Assembly: GCF_002848005.1 (NCBI RefSeq)
Contig: NZ_PKHX01000009.1
Location: forward strand, 52,172 to 116,171
Source of the DNA: Varibaculum cambriense
GTDB lineage: Bacteria > Actinomycetota > Actinomycetes > Actinomycetales > Actinomycetaceae
Direction: 5' to 3'
Length of the DNA stretch: 64,000 nucleotides
A program made the translations under genes and the position numbers. The notes under the pieces are model-generated. The model searched no databases, was not told the origin of the DNA, and was given only the letters and a program-made list of their open reading frames with translations. Position 1 is the first letter of the stretch, and each line of letters starts with the position of its first letter. Below are positions 17,507-24,572 of this stretch, piece by piece.

Positions 17507-18196
17507 CTAGGCGGCCTCTCCGCGGAAAGTTGTTTCTAAAATATATTCCCCTTCCGGGTCGAGGGCGTTTTCGCCGGCACTTGCTTCCGAGGGTGCGGGC
17601 GGGTTACTTCCGCGGGTACTTTCTGTTCCCGCAGCCAGGATTTCCCCGGTATTAGGATCAGCAACTACCGGATCATCTGCTGCTTCCGCCGTTTCTGTCC
17701 CTGCGGGGGCGGTTCCCTCGGGCGCTGTTGCCGGGGAGGTCTCAAACTCGCCCTCGGGATCAGCCAGGGACCCCTCCCCTTCCTTACTGGGGGTAGTGAA
17801 ATTCCCACGTTTAGGAAGCGCGCCTACCATCCGCACAAAGTTAGACTCCCCCATAGTCAGGTCATGCCCCAAAGAGGAGGCAGTTAGCTCTAACCCATAG
17901 TGGGTAACCTGTTCCTTATCCTGCCATTTAGAGCGGATCAAACGTCCGCAAACAATAATCGGATCCCCCACCCGAATCGAGCGGGACACATAGTGCGCGC
18001 CCCACCCCCAAACTTTTACCCTAACCGCAAGCGACTCCCCTTTTTGCCAATTTCCCTGGCTATCACGGGAAAAAGGGGTGTGCATTACCCGGAAAGTACT
18101 GAGCGCCTTCTCGGGTTTAGTCGGGTCAGGACGGTGAAAAGCGGGGGCAGTTGCTACCCAGCCGGTAAAGGTAACCTCAATATTTGCTTTGCTCAT
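17507..18196 (-). CDS. ssb: Single-stranded DNA-binding protein
   Basis: 229 residues. An OB fold spans ~1-115: IEVTFTGWVATAP, STFRVMHTPF, LAVRVKVWGWGAHYV, GDPIIVCGRLIRSKW. A long acidic, Pro/Thr/Ala-rich tail follows, but it does not end in the D-D-I/L-P-F type tip of the main replicative SSB: it ends in LETTFRGEAA. It is therefore probably a secondary SSB paralogue (SsbB-like), though the main SSB of some actinobacteria also departs from consensus. ATG preceded by AGGAGG. Confidence 0.88.
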   Translation of the reverse strand: MSKANIEVTFTGWVATAPAFHRPDPTKPEKALSTFRVMHTPFSRDSQGNWQKGESLAVRVKVWGWGAHYVSRSIRVGDPIIVCGRLIRSKWQDKEQVTHYGLELTASSLGHDLTMGESNFVRMVGALPKRGNFTTPSKEGEGSLADPEGEFETSPATAPEGTAPAGTETAEAADDPVVADPNTGEILAAGTESTRGSNPPAPSEASAGENALDPEGEYILETTFRGEAA

Positions 18197-18352
18197 GATT
18201 CCTCCTAGTGTTGGTTACCTCACCATGTTGCAAAGCCACAGCTAGATTTTCGAAAAATAAATCTTCGCCACCAGGAAAAAGGAGGATTATCTACCCCTGG
18301 GGACAAGAAATTAGCCCCCGGGAGATTTCTCGATAAACTTGAGGAACAACCA

Positions 18353-18425
18353 GCCCCCGTAGCTCAAAGGATAGAGCAAGGGCCTTCTAATCCCGAGGTT
18401 GCAGGTTCGATTCCTGTCGGGGGCG
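18353..18425 (+). tRNA. tRNA-Arg (anticodon TCT)
   Basis: GCCCCCG acceptor strand at 18353-18359 pairs with CGGGGGC at 18418-18424; discriminator G at 18425 with an encoded CCA at 18426-18428. The anticodon loop CCTTCTAAT gives TCT (reads AGA/AGG). The T arm GCAGGTTCGATTCCTGT is standard. The 3' half, from 18389, is identical to the copy at 35436-35475, showing that a phage integrated here and restored the gene; the sequence from 18389 on is phage-derived. Confidence 0.96.
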
Positions 18426-18656
18426 CCAGGTGTCACCTAACATGGGCTTCATTAAGTCCCAGGGCGTAGTATCAAAGACCGAAGCCACGCTATCAAGCTC
18501 CTGTATCTTCCATTCCCGCTTGCCTAGTAGCTTATTTCCTATAGCGGACTGAGAAACGTTTAGACGCTTAGCTAACTCGGTGTTGTTTATCTTTGAGCGC
18601 GCCTGAAGGATACGGATGTTAGTTCTTAGAATTTCGGGGCTTGTCAAAGTTTCCAT
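18387..18656 (-). CDS. Prophage immunity repressor, HTH XRE, truncated by integration
   Basis: 89 residues in the prophage. Residues ~20-70 form a Cro/C1-type HTH (NNTELAKRLNVSQSAIGNKLLGK). The reading frame continues through the whole attL core (last residues PRQESNLQPRD, encoded antisense to the tRNA) and stops at a TAG completed by host sequence. In the excised circle the core would be joined to 35435 and the frame would run 12 codons further, ending CRLGMRWVNTFF. Integration therefore alters the C-terminus, as in integration-dependent immunity phages. ATG directly downstream of a promoter: probably leaderless. Divergent from a related Cro-like gene. Confidence 0.82.
   Translation of the reverse strand: METLTSPEILRTNIRILQARSKINNTELAKRLNVSQSAIGNKLLGKREWKIQELDSVASVFDTTPWDLMKPMLGDTWRPRQESNLQPRD
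18389..18428 (+). other. attL core
   Basis: 40 bp identical to 35436-35475, beginning in the anticodon loop and ending with the CCA of tRNA-Arg. The bases flanking both copies differ (T/C on the left, G/A on the right), so the repeat is exactly 40 bp. The repressor frame crosses it on the minus strand. Confidence 0.95.
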
Positions 18657-18663
18657 ATTGCTA

Positions 18664-18692
18664 AGATTATTTCAATATGTTCATTTTGTAAA
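18664..18692 (-). promoter_or_regulatory. Repressor promoter (leaderless)
   Basis: On the minus strand TTTACA (18692-18687), a 17-bp spacer and TAATCT (18669-18664). The -10 ends seven bases before the ATG at 18656, so the transcript should start at or next to the start codon. The -35 lies within the imperfect palindrome TTGTAAACAA, a possible operator. Confidence 0.65.
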
Positions 18693-18784
18693 CAATTCAC
18701 TGAAAAATAGCGCCGCTTTGCCTATGAGGTGCGTCACAAAAAAGCGATATTACGCCGTTTTGTAGCTTTCTAGTCATTTCGAAC

Positions 18785-18790
18785 TATATT
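18785..18790 (+). promoter_or_regulatory. -10 element of the early rightward promoter
   Basis: TATATT nine bases before the ATG at 18800; the -35 is weak (TTGTAG at 18760-18765, 19-bp spacing). The close distance again implies a very short or absent leader. The 143-bp divergent region should hold the operators shared by the repressor and the Cro-like protein. Confidence 0.5.
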
Positions 18791-18799
18791 CTTGCCAAT

Positions 18800-19015
18800 A
18801 TGACTAATGCCATTAATGCGAAAGTCTCACGACTTATTGAAGATTATATGTATGAAAACAGACTCTCTCAGTCTGATTTAGCGAAGATACTCAGAGTTAC
18901 TCCCTCTAACGTCTGCTCAAAACTGAAAGGCAAGCGCCTTTGGAAAATTGTTGACCTGCAGTTATTGGCTAACGCGGGTTTTGACTTTTCGGATTTGTTC
19001 ACGAGGGAGGCCTAG
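18800..19015 (+). CDS. Cro-like HTH protein
   Basis: 71 residues, nearly all one HTH domain (LSQSDLAKILRVTPSNVCSKLKGK). It shares the G-K-R-x-W-K-I-x-x-L segment after the recognition helix with the repressor encoded divergently (GKREWKIQEL versus GKRLWKIVDL), so the two look like paralogues that bind the same operators. Position as first gene of the rightward operon fits a Cro role, turning off repressor synthesis in the lytic mode. The stop lies just before the next start. Confidence 0.78.
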   Translation: MTNAINAKVSRLIEDYMYENRLSQSDLAKILRVTPSNVCSKLKGKRLWKIVDLQLLANAGFDFSDLFTREA

Positions 19016-19017
19016 CG

Positions 19018-19458
19018 GTGGTTTCTAGTGATGAAGTCCGGCTGGTTAAGCGGGTTAACGGGTTTGCCGCGTGGGTTGAGTCGGTTCGTAAAGAGCGGGG
19101 AACGGAAGAGGCTAGGCGGCTAGTTATTAGTGCGTGGATTGATTACCACGTGTCGTTAGGGCGTGTTTATGGTCTCGGTGATATTGCCCGCGCGTTGGAG
19201 GGTACTAGCGATTTTGAGAGATTTAAGAGTGCTCCTAGCGCTATTCCTTGCCAGTTCACGCTTGCCGAGTTAATCGCGGCCGGTGTTAGTGACGAGGGTA
19301 TAACCCGGGTTATCGTCCAGGCCAAACCGCTAGATAGTTCTTACAACCGTAAAGCTTATTGCTGGTGTCAAGCCTCTGGCCTGTGCCTTGTCGCCTCAAA
19401 GGAAGAGTTTGATGAGTACCAACGCAACCTAGAAAAGCGAGGTGGCAATGATGCCTAA
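19018..19458 (+). CDS. Prophage early hypothetical protein, 146 aa
   Basis: GTG start with GGGAGG about nine bases upstream, two bases after the Cro-like stop, so part of the early operon. No family recognised. Charged N-terminal helices (residues 1-45), a middle SGxx-poor helical part, and YCWCQASGLC near residues 115-124, a possible metal-binding cluster. The end overlaps the next gene by 11 bases. Confidence 0.6.
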   Translation: MVSSDEVRLVKRVNGFAAWVESVRKERGTEEARRLVISAWIDYHVSLGRVYGLGDIARALEGTSDFERFKSAPSAIPCQFTLAELIAAGVSDEGITRVIVQAKPLDSSYNRKAYCWCQASGLCLVASKEEFDEYQRNLEKRGGNDA

Positions 19459-19702
19459 AGGTATCGACACGGGACTAATGCAGCTTGCGATTGATTTGGA
19501 TCGGATTTGCAGTTTTTCGGAGGAGTTTAGGGCAACTCTTGGCGAGATAATGCCCCACGTTATAGCGCGCGCTAGTGAGCTTGATTCTGATCTGGTTGGT
19601 GATGTTCGTGATGAGCTGACGCGGCTTTGCGGGGCGGCGATGATGCAGGTTAACTCGCTGCTGCTCGCTGAGGAAAAAGCCCGCGGGGTGGATCATGTTT
19701 AG
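19448..19702 (+). CDS. Prophage early hypothetical protein, 84 aa
   Basis: Helical, acidic protein (LAIDLDRICSFSEEF; LVGDVRDELTRLCGAAMM). Start taken as ATG 19448 with GAGGTGG just upstream; ATG 19451 and GTG 19442 are alternatives. It overlaps both neighbours, as is usual in compact phage early operons. Function unknown. Confidence 0.55.
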   Translation: MMPKGIDTGLMQLAIDLDRICSFSEEFRATLGEIMPHVIARASELDSDLVGDVRDELTRLCGAAMMQVNSLLLAEEKARGVDHV

Positions 19703-19796
19703 CAGTCCCGGCCTGTTCATTTTGGCGTGTGTTTCATCGGCTCTAGCCGCGTTGATCGTGTGGTTTATCGCTTCCGGGGGTGGGCGTGGTGAGTGA
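19695..19796 (+). CDS. Small single-span membrane peptide, 33 aa
   Basis: ATG at 19695 overlaps the preceding stop and the frame closes at TGA 19796 inside the start of the next gene. The product is essentially one hydrophobic helix (LFILACVSSALAALIVWFIA) with a short Gly/Arg end. The overlaps with both neighbours support translational coupling, but there is no clear ribosome-binding site; it may be a coupling reading frame only. Confidence 0.4.
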   Translation: MFSSPGLFILACVSSALAALIVWFIASGGGRGE

Positions 19797-20925
19797 GGCG
19801 GTTCCTGCTATGAGGCTCACGGCCGGCGCTCCAACTTCGGTGCTTATCTCATCTTTGGCTAGGTCTTATTGGGGTGTGCTCGATGGCCCGGAATGGCGAG
19901 CCGCCCGCTCTATCCTGCAGGCGCTAACGCTTGCCCCGTCCTCTAAGAAAGAGATTAACCAGTTCGATAACGCGGGCAAGGTATTTACCACCGCCACGCA
20001 ACTACAACGGATCTCTGGTTATTGCGAGCGGTGGACACGGATAGCGCTGCAAACCCTGGAAGAGATGGGCGTCATCCGCTGGACGCGGGGCATGATCGTG
20101 TCCGGTAATCCCACATCCTCCTTGTTCACAGTGGTTAAACGGAAGCTAATCGAGTTGATTAAGTTTGCGCGGCCGCGCTCTAAGCGGATTGATGAGGAGC
20201 AGCGTAACCGGTTTATTGCCCGGCTCGCGGATATTCTTCGGTGGCGTCGTGGTAAGGACGGGGCGGCGCGTACCCCCGATAGTGTCCGGGTGCCATCCAG
20301 AGGGGCGGGCGGGGTAAAGACTAATGATTTGCAGGCGCGTTCTGCCTGCTCGCGCCATGCGGAAGCCACTGCTAGCCCCTCTAAATCCTTAGGAGGGTAC
20401 CCGGCTTGCCGGGTATCCCGCGTAAGAAAGAGATTGTTCCGCTCACTAGATGAGGACAAGCGCGAAGCGCTTGATCTATTTAACGCGTCAGCTGATCCAG
20501 TGGAGGATAAACCGGCGCTGTCGCCTGCAAGTATAGAAGATTTTGTTAGCAATTATGAGGAGTTGGAAATGTTGCCAGCTATGCCAGAAGCTCACCTTGA
20601 CCGCCTACCGGACATTTGTCCGCATGGTGGATATGACCCGGCGCAGTGCAACTTATGCGTGGACGCTACTAGGAACCAGAACGCTATGAAGGACTGGAGG
20701 CGCCGGGTAGCACAAGACCCGGCGTATAAGAGAGCGGAAGAAGCCGGGGCTTTCGAGGTATCGGACGAGCAGATAATCAGAGACCGCGCTACCCAGATAG
20801 CTACCAAGCAAGCCGAAGCCATGATGTTTAAGGATCGGGCGGATTGGATGGCGTACGTACTCACTACCGCTGACCGGTTGGTTAAGGAATATGAAGTCAA
20901 GGGTGAGGCCGTGTTATGGCGATAG
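19780..20925 (+). CDS. Prophage replication-type protein (winged-helix N-terminus, Cys cluster)
   Basis: 381 residues, the largest early gene, where actinophages of this size keep their replication initiator. Residues ~45-115 look like a winged helix (FTTATQLQRISGYCERWTRI, ALQTLEEMGVIRWTRG). A basic, probably disordered middle section follows, then CPHGGYDPAQCNLC (~residues 285-298), a likely zinc site, and a Lys/Glu-rich helical end. No helicase or primase motif. Start could be GTG 19780, 19786 or 19789. A stem-loop (TACCCGG-CTTG-CCGGGTA) lies inside the gene around 20397-20414; in some phages the origin lies within the initiator gene. Confidence 0.5.
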   Translation: MGVVSEAVPAMRLTAGAPTSVLISSLARSYWGVLDGPEWRAARSILQALTLAPSSKKEINQFDNAGKVFTTATQLQRISGYCERWTRIALQTLEEMGVIRWTRGMIVSGNPTSSLFTVVKRKLIELIKFARPRSKRIDEEQRNRFIARLADILRWRRGKDGAARTPDSVRVPSRGAGGVKTNDLQARSACSRHAEATASPSKSLGGYPACRVSRVRKRLFRSLDEDKREALDLFNASADPVEDKPALSPASIEDFVSNYEELEMLPAMPEAHLDRLPDICPHGGYDPAQCNLCVDATRNQNAMKDWRRRVAQDPAYKRAEEAGAFEVSDEQIIRDRATQIATKQAEAMMFKDRADWMAYVLTTADRLVKEYEVKGEAVLWR

Positions 20926-21137
20926 AAAGGCAAGCGATGAGGAAACCTACTAGGACTACCCGGGCAGGCAGGCTGCTTACCACGGAGGAAGTAGCAAACA
21001 TTCTGGGAGTAACACCGGGCTATGTTAAGCAGTTGCGCTACACGAACAAAGGCCCCGCCTTTATTAGGTTGGGGCGGGCTATCCGGTACGCGCCCGGGGA
21101 TGTAACCGCCTACGCTAGGCAGGTACGCAATGGTTAG
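20916..21137 (+). CDS. MerR/excisionase-type HTH protein
   Basis: 73 residues. LLTTEEVANILGVTPGYVKQLRY is a classic MerR/Xis winged-helix HTH, followed by GPAFIRLGRAIRYAPGDVTAYARQ, the wing segment with the R-Y-x-x-x-D-V-x-x-Y signature of the HTH_17 family. Candidate recombination directionality factor or early regulator; a second HTH of the same type lies beside int. Overlaps the upstream gene by 10 bases. An in-frame ATG at 20937 with AAAGG upstream is an alternative start. Confidence 0.7.
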   Translation: MAIERQAMRKPTRTTRAGRLLTTEEVANILGVTPGYVKQLRYTNKGPAFIRLGRAIRYAPGDVTAYARQVRNG

Positions 21138-21417
21138 ATGGAAGGAACTACCCGGCCGGGTACGCCGGGAACTCACCGCCCAGATAGCAGAGCGGGACGG
21201 GTGGGTGTGCCAGCTATGCGGGCTACCCATCAGCCGTTACCCACTAAGGAGGCGTGACCAGTTAACCGCGGATCACATCATCCCGGAATCGCGGGGCGGT
21301 GCCTCCACTATAGATAACTTGCGGGCTGCTCATTGGGGATGTAACAGCGCGCGCGGAAATAAAATGAAACGCCCCATAGTCATCTATGACAAGTTACGCG
21401 AGGTTTTGTCAGCGTGA
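21130..21417 (+). CDS. HNH endonuclease
   Basis: 95 residues. C-x2-C (VCQLCG), DHIIPESRGG with the catalytic His, the middle Asn in NLRAAHWGCN, and a second Cys near NSARGNK give the complete HNH/ββα-metal site. HNH proteins next to terminase genes stimulate terminase cleavage in cos-type HK97-like phages, so this gene suggests cohesive-end packaging. Overlaps the preceding gene by 8 bases. Confidence 0.88.
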   Translation: MVRWKELPGRVRRELTAQIAERDGWVCQLCGLPISRYPLRRRDQLTADHIIPESRGGASTIDNLRAAHWGCNSARGNKMKRPIVIYDKLREVLSA

Positions 21418-21481
21418 GAAAAAATATTTTGGCCGGCGTTTTTTCTGAGAAATACGCCCTGTCCACTCCACGCCGCCAGGC

Positions 21482-21487
21482 TATAAT
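21482..21487 (+). promoter_or_regulatory. Candidate late promoter -10 (TATAAT)
   Basis: Perfect -10 hexamer in the only sizeable gap (21418-21538) before the structural operon; the upstream -35 is poor (CTGTCC at 21460-21465, 16-bp spacing). The same gap is a reasonable place for cos. Confidence 0.4.
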
Positions 21488-21538
21488 CCCTCCCTTTTTA
21501 ACTCAAAAAAAATCCCCTGACCAGGAAAGAAACCAAAA

Positions 21539-21886
21539 ATGCCGGATAATATCATTGATTCTTTAATCCCTGAGTGGGACGCAAACCAGCGCAAAAAAGG
21601 TCAATCCTACACAGCCGCTTGCGAAACCATCCGAGCGCTAACACAGCAGGGCAAACTGCAGGAAATGGACGCAGCGCTATGCGAGCTCCTGCTCTCTACT
21701 GCTACTGATATTGACTCCATAGCCCCCGGTGATGCTGCCTCCGGGCGCGCCGCTATCCGTAAGACCTATCTAGGGATCCTTTCTAAAATCTATGAGGTGA
21801 TAGACGAGAGAGAACGCGCCGCTAACAGTTCTGGGAATGCCAGCCCGCAAGAGAGAGTAGCCGAGCTGCTACATATCGTCTCATGA
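21539..21886 (+). CDS. Putative terminase small subunit
   Basis: 115 residues, mostly helical and acidic, immediately upstream of terminase large subunit and overlapping it by four bases (ATGA). The order HNH - small - large - portal is typical of HK97-type packaging modules. The length and helical character fit, but sequence alone does not identify it. Its role would be recognition of the packaging site and recruitment of the large subunit. Confidence 0.6.
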   Translation: MPDNIIDSLIPEWDANQRKKGQSYTAACETIRALTQQGKLQEMDAALCELLLSTATDIDSIAPGDAASGRAAIRKTYLGILSKIYEVIDERERAANSSGNASPQERVAELLHIVS

Positions 21887-23331
21887 AACTGCCGGCCTCT
21901 AAATGGGTAGCTGATCCGCCGCCCTCCTACGCCCCCGCCCCCGCTAAAGGATTCAAGTCTGAGGCGGCGCCTATCTGTGTGATAGCGGCAATGATGGGCT
22001 GGGACCTGCAGCCCTGGCAGCGCCGCGTACTCAAGGCTGCTACCCAATACAAGCAAGACAAGAAAGGCAAACGCCATTACCGCTTCCGCGAAGTCTTGAT
22101 ATCTGTTCCCAGGCAATCGGGTAAAACCACCCTAGTATGCGCGCTAGGGATCTATAGGGCTTTGCTTAACCCGGGGTGCGAGATCTATTTTTCCGCGCAA
22201 TCCGGCCTATATGCCTCTGCTGCTATGAAAAAGCTAGGGAGCGCGTGGGAGACTCACTGGGATAAAGACTTAAAGGCGTGTTTTGACTTCCTACGCTCTA
22301 ACGGCTCGGAGGGATTCCAAGCTAAGAATGGCTCGATCTTCCAGCGCTTCACTAGGGGGCCGGAGGCCATGCACTCCAAAAGCCCCCGGCTAGTCATTAA
22401 CGATGAGATCTGGACCCTAAATTCTCTGGAAGGTGCTGATCTGGTTGGAGGTATCCGGCCGGCGCAATCAACCTTTGGTGATGAAGCGCAAATATGGCAC
22501 CTCTCTACTATGGGGACTGATAAGAGCGAATTCTTAAATGACATGGTGGCAGATGGCCGGGAAGGCAAACGCAGCGATCTGGGTTATTTTGAGTGGTCAC
22601 TAGCGCCCGGCCTGGATCCCACTAACCCGGATCTTTGGGGATTCCATCCCGCCCTAGGCAACACGCAAACTCTAGACACCCTTAAAAGCGACTTTCTTTC
22701 TCTGTGGGATCGCACCCCGCAAGAGTGGGAGCGCGGCTACTGCAACCGAGCCACTAAGACCCTAACCGGGGAATATGTTCCCTCTAGCATGTGGGAAGGC
22801 CTAGAGGAAGCCGGGGATATCCCGAAAACTAACCCAACATTAACTTTCTCTGTAGAGGTATCCGGGCGCGGTACTGCTGCTACTATCGCGGCCGCCTGGC
22901 AACGAAACGACCCCAACCCGGGGCCGTCCGTAGTGATCATCAAGCAGGCACCGTTCACGCGGTGGATCATTCCCGCCCTCAAAGCCCTCAAAGCCAAGTT
23001 CCCAGCCGCCCCGGTATACGTGGATGCAGCAGGACCAAACCGGCGCCTACTAGAAGACTTCGCAGAGCAAGGCGTAAGAATCCAGGAAGTAGACCTAAAA
23101 CAACGGCTACTAGCAGACGGGGATTACTTCACCGCGATAAGAACCGGAACCCTCGCACACGACCACTCACCCGCCCTAGAAGAAGCAAGAAACGGGATCA
23201 TGGTCAAAATAACCAACGGCTTAGAGCGAATCGACCGCGATAAATCAGCCAATGACCCGGCCGCCATGATCGCGGCATCTGTGGCCGCATGGGGCGCCAG
23301 TAGAGATGAAAAACTAGCTATCTACACCTAA
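21883..23331 (+). CDS. terL: Terminase large subunit
   Basis: 482 residues. ATPase domain: SVPRQSGKTT (Walker A-like, ~residue 75-84) and LVINDEIWTL (Walker B with catalytic Glu, ~167-176). The C-terminal RNase H-like nuclease is recognisable by VYVDAAGPNRRLLEDFA and RIDRDKSANDPAAMIAA, with spaced acidic residues. It pumps DNA into the procapsid and cuts the concatemer. Start overlaps the small-subunit stop (ATGA). Confidence 0.93.
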   Translation: MKLPASKWVADPPPSYAPAPAKGFKSEAAPICVIAAMMGWDLQPWQRRVLKAATQYKQDKKGKRHYRFREVLISVPRQSGKTTLVCALGIYRALLNPGCEIYFSAQSGLYASAAMKKLGSAWETHWDKDLKACFDFLRSNGSEGFQAKNGSIFQRFTRGPEAMHSKSPRLVINDEIWTLNSLEGADLVGGIRPAQSTFGDEAQIWHLSTMGTDKSEFLNDMVADGREGKRSDLGYFEWSLAPGLDPTNPDLWGFHPALGNTQTLDTLKSDFLSLWDRTPQEWERGYCNRATKTLTGEYVPSSMWEGLEEAGDIPKTNPTLTFSVEVSGRGTAATIAAAWQRNDPNPGPSVVIIKQAPFTRWIIPALKALKAKFPAAPVYVDAAGPNRRLLEDFAEQGVRIQEVDLKQRLLADGDYFTAIRTGTLAHDHSPALEEARNGIMVKITNGLERIDRDKSANDPAAMIAASVAAWGASRDEKLAIYT

Positions 23332-23340
23332 CCCCTTTAC

Positions 23341-23380
23341 TATCCCTCAGTGTCCCTCCATATCCCTCCATAGCCCTCCT
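23341..23380. repeat. Four tandem 10-bp repeats
   Basis: Units TATCCCTCAG, TGTCCCTCCA, TATCCCTCCA, TAGCCCTCCT follow one another in the 98-bp gap between terminase and portal, the second largest gap in the structural operon. Function unknown; a protein-binding array or a transcript feature. Confidence 0.65.
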
Positions 23381-23429
23381 GTTAACAATCCCTAGGACAA
23401 TTGCGGGTGCCTGGCTTAGCTTTGCGGCT

Positions 23430-24572
23430 ATGGGACTCCTCAACTTTTTCAAACGCTCCAAAACGTTTAGCGTTCCGAGTGGAAAAGGGGTAACCCCGCC
23501 CCCGCGTAGCCCCCGGCTAGATGAACCGCTATCACTACCCGCGGTTTATCGCGCGGTGCAGGTAATCGCTAACGGCATCTCGCAGCTACCGCTTTATGCG
23601 GAAAAGAACGGGCGGCGCCTCACCCCGGCGCAAACCCCCGGAATCCTCAAAACCCCAGACCTCAACATCTCACGAGATGAATTTATAGAGCAGCTAGTAT
23701 TATCCCTAGCACTTAGGGGTAATGCTTATTGGCTGGCCATCGGGGAATACCGGGGCGCCCCGGCAGAACTCCGCGCCATCCACCCTGATCTTGTTACGGT
23801 GACATGGGATAAAACCAAAACCCGCCGTATCTACTCCATAAATGGCAAGCAGGTGGAGCCGGGGAAGATGGGGCACGCCGCCCTATCGCGTATGCCCGGA
23901 ATGTTAACCGGTATCGGACCTATCACCGCCGCAAGGCGTGACCTAGAGGGCGCGGCCGCGATCCGCGATTACGCAACCGACTATTTTGCCTCCTCTGGAC
24001 AGCCCGCCGGAATCCTCTCCACCGAGCAACCCCTAAACAAGCAAGAAGCCAACGACATCCTGCAGGCCTGGAACTACCTAGACGAAAACAGGCAACCCCT
24101 AGACATGGCCGCGAACCCCTCCCGGGCAAGAGTGCTACCCAAAGGCATTAAATACACCCCGATCCTTATCAGCCCTAAAGACGCGCAATGGCTCGAAGCC
24201 AGAGCCTTCACCACCACCGAGATAGCGCGCCTGTTCGGGGTACCCGCCGGGCTACTACTAGCGGCCGTAGACGGCAACTCTCAAACCTACAGCAATATTG
24301 AACAGGCATGGATCGAGTTCAGCCGCTTCACCCTCACCGGCTACACCCGCAAGATAGAAGGCGAACTCACCCGCATGTTACCGGCGGGAATGCAAGCCAA
24401 ATTCAACTACGAAGGGCTACTACGCGCCGACACCAAGACCCGCTACGAGTCCTACCAAATCGCTATCAATTGCGGGCTACTCACCAAAAACGAAGCCCGC
24501 GCCCTCGAAGGTAGAGAACCCCTAGACGAACAAGAACAACAAACCGAGACCCAGGAGGATGTTAATGAGTGA
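23430..24572 (+). CDS. Phage portal protein, HK97 family
   Basis: 380 residues. Family features: LPAVYRAVQVIANGISQLPL near residue 35, the helix LALRGNAYWLAIGEY, and GVPAGLLLA followed by NIEQAWIEFSRFTL and a long C-terminal stem region. Forms the dodecameric ring at the capsid vertex through which DNA passes and to which the terminase docks. Acidic Gln/Glu-rich end overlaps the next gene by 8 bases. Confidence 0.92.
   Translation: MGLLNFFKRSKTFSVPSGKGVTPPPRSPRLDEPLSLPAVYRAVQVIANGISQLPLYAEKNGRRLTPAQTPGILKTPDLNISRDEFIEQLVLSLALRGNAYWLAIGEYRGAPAELRAIHPDLVTVTWDKTKTRRIYSINGKQVEPGKMGHAALSRMPGMLTGIGPITAARRDLEGAAAIRDYATDYFASSGQPAGILSTEQPLNKQEANDILQAWNYLDENRQPLDMAANPSRARVLPKGIKYTPILISPKDAQWLEARAFTTTEIARLFGVPAGLLLAAVDGNSQTYSNIEQAWIEFSRFTLTGYTRKIEGELTRMLPAGMQAKFNYEGLLRADTKTRYESYQIAINCGLLTKNEARALEGREPLDEQEQQTETQEDVNE

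Noticed and set aside
18387..18428. Repressor C-terminus as pure annotation artefact
   Set aside because: Frames reading antisense through tRNA (PRQESNLQ) are a frequent artefact, but here the upstream HTH is convincing and no stop occurs between it and the core, so the frame truly crosses attL.
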